Source: Apium graveolens
Taxonomy: Eukaryota > Streptophyta > Magnoliopsida > Apiales > Apiaceae
Length of the DNA: 64,000 nucleotides
Direction: 5' to 3'
Assembly: GCF_009905375.1 (NCBI RefSeq)
Contig: NC_133653.1
Span: forward strand, 61,507,956 to 61,571,955
Position numbers and translations under genes: made by a program. Within the stretch, counting starts at the first letter, position 1; each line of letters opens with the position of its first letter. Shown here in pieces: positions 57,081 to 64,000 of the stretch. A model generated the notes under the pieces. The model worked only from the letters and a program-made list of their open reading frames with translations. It was not told the origin of the DNA and ran no database searches.

Positions 57081-59414
57081 CTAATTATTAGTTTTAAGGA
57101 CCCAGACTTGCTTGGATCCTTTGGTCTTATTAAGTTTGTTAACATTTGCAGCGGATTTAGCATCAGAGTTTATGTTAACATTTTTCTTATCAGAACCACT
57201 ATCAGACTTTGAATCAGAATTTACACTAGAAGGAACAATGGAAACTTTCTTCAAAGAAGGTTTTATTTGATAATAATCATAGTACAAACTATGAAATTCC
57301 TTAAAAGTATAAATGGAATGCCATAAACTACCATAATGAAAACAAGGATTTTGTGGTTTGTATTTAACAGACTGACTCTTAACTCCTAATTTTGAAGGTA
57401 AGGAGTTGATATTCTTATTCTTCCTGCAAAAAGAAGCCAGATGGTTAGAACTTCCACAGTTATGACATGTTTTCCTAGGAGCATCAGGAACAGGTTTATA
57501 ATCATTGCTTTTATTCACACCTTCCTTTCCATTCCTATTTTTCCTAGGTGATTTTACCTTGTTTGCATTCTTAACATCTTTCAGCTTATGCTTAAGCTGC
57601 TTCTTTGTCATTAAGCCTATGTTTACTTCAGCTGTCTTTTCTTGTTTTAGTTTGTCAGAAGTTAATTCCTCTTTAACTTCTGATTTCTCATTTTCAGACT
57701 TTACAGTTACAAACTTAACAGGTTTTAACTTTGGCTTTTGCTTAAAAATAGGCTTAATTTCTTCAGTTCCTTTATCATTCTTATCCTTTTCATAACCTAA
57801 GCCCTCTTTCCAGTTTCCACTACTTAGCAAATTTTGAGTTGTTTTGCCAGAGTTAGTCCAAGTCCTGATAATCTCTCTTTCCTTTTTCTAACTCAGTTTT
57901 TAGAGATTCATTCATTTTTAGCACTTCATCCCTAACATAAAAAGCATCATCTCTATCCTTCCGAGTTTGATGGAACATGACTAACTCTTTTTCTAAGAAA
58001 TCATTTCTTTTCTTAAAAGCAAGATTTTCAGAAGTTAATCTTTCACATGTTAAAGTTTGATCTCTATAACTAACAAACATGGTTTTAAGATATCTTCTCA
58101 ACTCATTAATATCATCAGTATGAAAAGCATAAGTAGTCTGAGGTACCTTTATTTCAGCAGCTTCAGAACTGCTCTCAGCACTTTCTTTATCAGCATTTGC
58201 CATCAATGCATAGTTCTCCTCACTTTCAGAGTCTGAGGTGTCTGTCCAGCTTTTCTGCTTTGTGACAAGAGCCTTGCCTTTGTCACCCTTTACCTTTTTG
58301 CAATCAGGAAATATGTGGCCTTTCTCACCATAATTATAGCATTTAACATTGGTATAATCTCCTCTGTCAGACTTTCCTCCTCTGCCTTCAGATCTTCTGA
58401 AATTCTTCTTATCAGAACTTATGCCTTTCCTGGAAAACTTCTTTCCCTTCCTGAACTTCCTGTATGCAATCTTTGTGATTCCATTCACCATAAGAGCACA
58501 CAGCTTCATCATCTCCTCATCAGCATCAGTCTCAGGCAAGCTTTCAGAATCTGAGTCATCATCACTTTCAGAACTTGATGACTCAGTATCAGACTTTATG
58601 AAAAGAGCTTTACCTTTGTCTTCCTTGAGGAAGCTTCTTTGGGGGATTCTTCTTCAGCCTTAAGAGCAACTGTCCTTGACTTTCCTCCTTTCCTCTTGCT
58701 TCTTTGTTCCATCTCAAGTTCGTGAGTCTTGAGCATTCCATAGATTTCATCAAGAGTTGTTTCATCAAGATTGTAGTTGTCTTTTATTGTCGTTGCCTTC
58801 AAATCCCAGCAGTCAGGAAGAGCTAACAGGAATTTAAGGTTTGAATCTTCAAGATCATACTCTTTATCAACCAATGAAAAATCATTCAAAAGTTTGACAA
58901 ATCTATCATATAAATCATTCAATGACTCATTAGTCTTTGAGTCAAAATGTTCATACTCTTGAGTGAGTATTGTCTTCATATTCTTCTTAATTGTGTCAGT
59001 TCCCTGACACCTTGTTTCCAGAGCATCCCATATCTCCTTAGCAGTCTTGCAGTTGATTACCCTGTTTGACATTACATTATCAATGGCACTATGCAGTAAG
59101 TGTCGTACCTTAGCATCCTTAGCAATTGATGCTATAGCTTCAGCAGTATAATCACTCTTCTCCTTTGGTACGGTCTTTGCTGCTTCACCTGCAACTGCAA
59201 TAGCGAGCTTGGTTGGTTTGTGAGGCCCTTCCTTCATTCTATCAAGGTATTCTGGATCTGTTGCTTCCAGGAACATGGTCATCCTTACCTTCCATATGGG
59301 ATATTTAGATGGTCTCAGTATGGGAACTCTGATAGTCTCATACCGACTTTGAATTTGTGTCGTTGGAGGTTCTTCAGTTTTGGTAGGCTTAGTTGGAGTT
59401 TCTGTGTCAGACAT
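57081..59414 (-). pseudogene. gag: TE7 gag, frameshifted
   Basis: It starts MSDTETPTKPTK at 59414. The UBN2-type Gag domain is open to about 58620, where a frameshift leads into a new frame at 58539. A second shift occurs near 57850. Overall length (2334 nt) equals that of the TE1 gag, implying compensating indels. Three knuckle positions are seen. The first has Tyr for Cys (CYNYGEKGHIFPDC), the second is intact (CHNCGSSNHLASFC) and the third has lost two Cys (CFHYGSLWHSIYTF). It ends in TAG at 57081-57083. Confidence 0.9.
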
Positions 59415-59456
59415 GATTGTGTTTAGATCTTTAACTATATGTGTGTTAACAGATTA

Positions 59457-59468
59457 GCTCTGATACCA
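59457..59468 (-). other. PBS of TE7
   Basis: TGGTATCAGAGC on the sense strand, two bases inside the 5' LTR. Confidence 0.92.
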
Positions 59469-59470
59469 CT

Positions 59471-60083
59471 TGTTAGGTCACACACACTGTAGAGGGGGTG
59501 AATACAGTGTATAATACAATAAAATCGAACTTTAATATCTTAAGTAACAGAAAACAAACTTTATTGAAACAATAAACTCTGTTACAGTATGGAACTGTTA
59601 CCTCTCAGTGATGAACAAATATCACGAGAGCTGCTAGGGTTACAATGAATAATCTTCTTGAATATAATAACACTTATAGTGTAAACCCTACGTCTGTGTT
59701 TATATACTACACAGTTACAAGATAATCGCTAATTGATATGGAATATAATTCTGCTTCCTAAAATATATCAATCAGATATCTTTTCTTCCAAGTATTCCAT
59801 TCTTCACGGAACTCCTTCTTCATGCATATCTCTTCTTATGTTTATCTCGATCTTCTTTCCTTTAATCAGCTACCATCCTTATCTGAACGTCCTTCAGCAC
59901 TTAAGTTCTGATATCTAACTTCTGATGATTATCTCCTGATAATATAAGTACTAATATCCTTAAGTCCTGACTTCCAGTATAAGTACTGATTAATGGTTAA
60001 GTGCGCTGATTTGTCCTGTTAAGTAAGATCTGAAATCTAAACATAAATCATATTAGTCATGACATTATCAAATATATCTAACA
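59471..60083 (-). repeat. 5' LTR of TE7
   Basis: 613 bp with TG...CA ends, matching the split 3' LTR and the TE1 LTR. U3 (59890-60015) contains about five variants of TCAGAACTTA on the sense strand. Confidence 0.95.
59699..59709 (-). promoter_or_regulatory. TATA box of the TE7 5' LTR
   Basis: The sense strand has GTATATAAACA, at the same place as the TE1 TATA box. The corresponding box in the 3' LTR is at about 29582-29592. Confidence 0.6.
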
Positions 60084-60895
60084 GAGCTTGAGACTGTTAA
60101 GAAAGAAAATGAATATTTAAAGAACAAGCTGAAGTGTGCTAGTGAAATTGAAGCTGTTTTGAGGGAAAAGCTAGAGAATAATGAGGTGAAACTGAAATCA
60201 TTCAGGAATGCATCTGATTTGGTTGGACAATACCATGAGAAAAAAAAACCATGTGCTAACATATCTATTGGTTTGGACTGTGATGCCTTGAACAACAATA
60301 AGAAAAATGAAGGTGACAAAGGAAAGGCTATTGCAAATTAAGATGTCCCAGTTATACGGAGAAAAGTTGATGCATCTTTGTTCAAGGCATGTGAAGTCAA
60401 TTTCAGTGAAGTTGAGCTGGTCATCAAGCAAGAGCTTGCAAATGAAGAGAATGAGAAGAAATACACTAAAACAACTCCAACTCCTAAAACTGAAAAGAAG
60501 CCCATGGTAAATCAAGTTTCTGATAAGCCAATCAAGGAAATCAAGACTTAAAATTCAGGAAAGAAAAAGAAGAATAGGAATGGGAAAATTGGAGTGAACA
60601 AGAGCAATAATTTTGCATTTGTTGTAGATGCTCCCAGGAAGCAATGCCAAAAATATGGCTCTACAAGTCATCTAACTCACCTTTGTAAAAAGGTTGTTAG
60701 TGAGCCAAAAGTGGGGGCCTGCAAATACAATGAAGCAAAGGCTGAAGACCTCTATTCCTTCTGTGACAAATTTGATTGCATTCATTGCAACATGAAAGTA
60801 ATGACAAGCTGTTATAGACTGAGAATGAATCTCAAAGAGGCAAAAACTGAGTCTACATTCAAGAAGGAAACTACAAATCAAAATTTGAACACTAT
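60084..60895 (+). pseudogene. gag: TE6 gag, 3' part after TE7
   Basis: The coding sequence resumes immediately after the TE7 right LTR with the second GAGCT and continues the coiled-coil region (TVKKENEYLKNKLK). Stops occur at about 60340 and 60550. A second zinc knuckle has Tyr for its second Cys (CQKYGSTSHLTHLC), and a third Cys cluster is degenerate (CIHCNMKV...C). It ends abruptly at TE10. Confidence 0.85.
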
Positions 60896-61163
60896 TGTGA
60901 TGCCCTCAATCTCGAGGTTAGGAAATGAGGACCCACACACCTTTAATCTATGAATTAAATAAGTATAAACCCAGATTAACTACTAACAGGATCAAACATG
61001 ATAAAGTTGAGACAAGATTACAACTACCAACCATAAAATATAATTTACAACCCCAAAATAAAACCAAGTTTCCATAATCGATTCCGACTTGGAACCGACA
61101 GATAACCCATTGTATCTTTACAACTTTCTGGCTAAGCGCTTGCTCACTCATAGCCTGTACTAC

Positions 61164-61256
61164 CTGCTCTGGCATCTGGAAGCCCTCAACACGATAGGGA
61201 CCACCAAGAACGCTCTTACGAGCAGTGCGCCTAAGCCTAGCCATCCTCTTGCTTAA
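61164..61256 (-). other. Candidate 93-nt LTR exon with H3-tail-like peptide (TE10)
   Basis: The sense strand has acceptor-like CCATGGCAG, then 93 nt, then donor-like GAGCAG|GTAGTA. The ATG at 61244 opens MARLRRTARKSVLGGP. Against H3 ARTKQTARKS, residues A, R, T, A, R, K and S match in place, and GG follows as in H3. The frame stays open past the donor to 60948. Exon length and position (about 350 bases from the LTR tip) match TE9 although the sequences have diverged strongly. Expression is unproven. Confidence 0.4.
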
Positions 61257-63844
61257 CTGCCATGGTTAGATCAAAGCAAAACATATGAGTATAAAACTCA
61301 GAAAGTAACTATAAACAGTTCTACGATACAAAATCCATAATATACCATTACTGCTTTTCAGGGAATTCTATTTTAACATCTCTAGGTGGCAGATTTCTAT
61401 CTTTTGGGCTATGAAAGGGTTATGAGAAAAAGCTTTGGGATTTCAGGAAACTAGGCTCAAATATAGGGTGAAAGCCAACATTTATCACAAATCAATAACA
61501 AGATCTCAAATGATCTATCAAATGGAAAGCGAGAAACTTTTCATCATTAGAAATCAATTATACGATTGATAATATCATCAGAATAAAAACCAGGGTTCAC
61601 AACCTGTAAGCTAATCAATATCACAATCAACTCTTTTCAAAATAGTATAAGTCATTTCATTTTTAGGAATCAAACATTGAATAAAAATTTAATTCCTCTT
61701 TAAATAATTATGGAACCCTTGATTGGACTACTTCAACTTTCATTTCATAATAATACGGGTGATCAACCCATACCGACCTCCATCTGGTCTTTAAGGTACC
61801 TATGGCATAATTTCAGCCTTAAACTGGACTAGCCCCACTAGCCTCTTTACATGACTGGACTAGTCCCACTAGTCTCTTACGTCTCAATCCAATCCATCAG
61901 GAATTCGTTTGGAAAACCTTGTGTTGGAAAAGAAAGGTTTTACTAAATTCATTTTATCATTACCGACAATATGAAATCATTCAGACTCTTCCAAGTCAAA
62001 ACACATTCTTAAGTTCAATTTCAAGAATTTAAAGATAGGGAAATGAATCAAGGATAAGTAAAGTTCAATTCTAGGGATCTTGATCAAATGATCATAAGGT
62101 ACACAAGCTAGGGAATCATAGCAGTTTTAAGGATCATCATGAATAAGATTATAAAGAAATGAAGGATTATTACACAAGGGATTCACAAAGGTTCTTATAG
62201 GGTTTACAAGAATTCAAGGTATTAACAGGTGATCAGGATAAGAAAAGGTTACCAAAGGGTTTGAACAATAATCTTATCAATAACAAGTTCACAATGACAA
62301 TGACAGGGTATCTCAAGAATCAATAACAGGGGTAAGTCACTATAAAATTTCAATACTCTACATGGCATGAACAATATCCTCTCTATAACAATTTACACAA
62401 GTAAGTAGAGTTACTTGTCTGAATTCACTTTCCTGTTTCAAATAAGTTGAACTACTGCCACTTAGTATACTTTTATCTTTCCTAGCCTGAATGCCCTCAC
62501 GCTCCGAATCTACAATCCAAAAACCAAAACCTTAATTAGATTCCCACTTGACGTCCCAGAATGCTTAACATTTCCCTTAATCGCAATATCCTAAGAGTAT
62601 ATATATATATATGCTCAATTATAATCACACAACACGCTTATACCATAACTCGTATACTTTTACCAAATAGTCTTCGAATCACGCATTACGATACAAATAC
62701 GACATATAAAATTTAGTCTTTATATTTCAAACTCTATACTTGAGTTATCATATCAATCATATGATCTCACATCAAGGCGACTCAATCCTTCCTTTTTCAT
62801 CATTTAATTCGAACCAAAACACACACATAAATCACATAACTTCTAGAAATTACACATGCATTCACTTATCTCTACATGCATGACTATAAATCCACTTACA
62901 AGCTTAACTATCATCTTAATTTCGATAATTATCGACCAATCAACGACAATTTCAAATCACGCAAGTTTATTTGATTAATTTATTTCTCGACACAAGGCAA
63001 TCATTCGGCCCTAACCAAATAGATCAACATGCATAATTCAAATCAACTTCACACTTCAATCTATCCTACAATCATCTAAAAATTTCTATAACACATCATT
63101 CACAAGTCATTTTATCAATTAAACCAACTCAATTTCTAAACACAAATCCAAACATTCGAATATCACCTAAATCATAACATGCGTGCATCAATTCGATTCT
63201 TCAAACTATCAATTAATCTAATTACTGCATACTTTCTAAAAATAACTATCCACAATCATTTTAATCAACAAAAATCAACTTAATTTCTTTTAGAATCAAA
63301 AACCCATTCGGTTTTTAACAAAACACCACATGAAACTACAGAAAATCAAGTTTATGCATTCTAGAGTTTAGTTTACACATCATGACTCACCACCGGTTCA
63401 CCGGAGTTCATCACCGGTGGCGGTGGCTTCACGGTGGTGCCCCCATTCGGGGGTTTCCAACCTTAAGACCTCCAATTTCAATCCAAAAACACAACAGCAC
63501 ACACATGCAATACATAATCATCACAGAAATTACACAATCTCAAGTCGAACATTCAAAAGGAAGCACCAACTCGGCTCTCAGCTCAAAACTGAGCCTAAAC
63601 ACACACACACACTCGCATGCAAGTACAAATACACACATGCAAATGATTTAAAGTATATATCTAGGATGAGCATGAAGTTTCATGAGTGATTCCATAGAAA
63701 TCTATGAGAGAAGGGGGATATACCGAAAGAAAAGAAGAGAGAGAGCTTCAAGAGTTTGAGAGAGAAAGAGAGAGAGTTGAGAGAATGTGAGAGATGAGAG
63801 AGAGTGAGGCCGGGTGAAGGAAAAAAAAAGGGCAAGGGAGGGAG

Positions 63845-63855
63845 TATATATATTA
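63845..63855 (-). promoter_or_regulatory. TATA box of the TE10 LTR
   Basis: TAATATATATA on the sense strand, followed within 30 bases by CTCCCTCCC and then the CT-rich tract (63735-63820 as GA on the plus strand), a typical plant LTR promoter and leader arrangement. Confidence 0.55.
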
Positions 63856-64000
63856 GTTTGGCAAGGGTAGTATGGTCATTATACCATACTTTTAATTTTC
63901 TTTTCTCTTTTCTCTTATTTTCAATCTAAAAATGAATTTAATCAAGAAATAGCTCTCTCAGAAAAGATGATAATGGAATGAATAATAATTTTAGAGCATA

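Larger units (their letters stand above)
29356..60083 (-). mobile_element. TE7: Sirevirus-type copia element with post-pol reading frames
   Basis: The sense strand runs right to left: 5' LTR (59471-60083), PBS, gag, pol, a non-coding spacer, a small ORF (52310-52041), a long third ORF (51329 to 37556, split by TE9), a PPT and a 3' LTR (37347-29356, split by TE8). The 5-bp TSD GAGCT flanks both ends (29351-29355, 60084-60088). The long ORF after RNase H is the feature that separates Sireviruses from other copia lineages. Without the nested elements it is about 13 kb. The LTRs differ at a few percent of sites. Gag, pol and the third ORF are all interrupted. Confidence 0.95.
26591..60895 (+). 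mobile_element. TE6: copia element (Sirevirus-related gag), host of the nest
   Basis: A 5' LTR (26591-27818), PBS and gag run on the plus strand to 29355. TE7 then interrupts with a GAGCT duplication, gag resumes at 60084, and TE10 cuts it at 60895. The 3' part lies outside the window. Gag is related to that of TE7 (shared NRNGK, GVNKSN and DAPRK words before the second knuckle). The gag carries many stops, so TE6 was probably dead or became so after the insertions. Confidence 0.88.
60896..64000 (-). mobile_element. TE10: gypsy-type LTR running off the right edge
   Basis: Starts TGTGATGCCCTCAATCTCGAG inside the TE6 gag, comparable to the LTR tip of TE9. From this tip the order is the same as TE9: small-exon candidate at 61164-61256, GC-rich imperfect repeats at 61750-61890 (ACTGGACTAGYCCCACTAG), then an AT-rich stretch. 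Near 63700-63830 there is a (GA)n tract and at 63845 a TATA box, giving a minus-strand promoter with a CT-rich leader. The internal region and other LTR are outside the window. A left TSD would be ACTAT. Confidence 0.75.

Noticed and set aside
63382..63689. Overlapping frames with His/Thr-rich translation at the right edge
   Set aside because: Antisense to the TE10 LTR leader region and driven by CA-rich simple sequence.

Overview
This window is plant nuclear DNA from a repeat-rich, probably eudicot, genome. The evidence is Ty1/copia and Ty3/gypsy LTR retrotransposons primed from initiator tRNA-Met, a CACTA transposon, and fragments of plant LRR-receptor and pentatricopeptide-repeat genes. 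I found no intact cellular gene, no tRNA or rRNA gene and no CRISPR array. Species cannot be assigned. Element labels TE0 to TE10 are mine.

Layout, left to right. 1-7271: left-truncated, decayed Sirevirus-type copia element TE1 (minus strand). 7272-13320: AT-rich DNA holding an LRR-receptor pseudogene split by solo copia LTR TE2 (TSD CTATG). 13321-14494 and 24217-24384: remnant of an old gypsy LTR (TE0) with a 407-bp tandem duplication. It is split by CACTA element TE3 (14495-24216, TSD CCA), which carries a captured PPR fragment and other exon-like islands and is itself hit by solo gypsy LTR TE4 (19838-23633, TSD TTTTA). 24385-26590: short LTR pair TE5.

26591 to the right edge is a nest. 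TE6 (copia, plus strand) is the host. TE7 (Sirevirus-type, minus strand, 29356-60083, TSD GAGCT) lies in its gag. TE8 (29638-37013, TSD ATTCT) lies in the 3' LTR of TE7. TE9 (chromovirus with 4.1-kb LTRs, 39726-49877, TSD ATCAG) lies in the post-pol reading frame of TE7. TE10 (gypsy LTR, 60896 to the edge) cuts TE6 again.

How the parts work together. Each retroelement has, or had, LTR promoter, PBS, gag, pol and PPT, but every gag and pol seen carries stops, frameshifts or deletions. TE7 also carries post-pol reading frames, two of them preceded by TATA-like boxes. The most unusual signal is a putative 93-nt exon near the 3' end of the TE9 and TE10 LTRs. In both it would encode a short basic peptide resembling the histone H3 N-terminal tail. 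This is a hypothesis from sequence pattern only.
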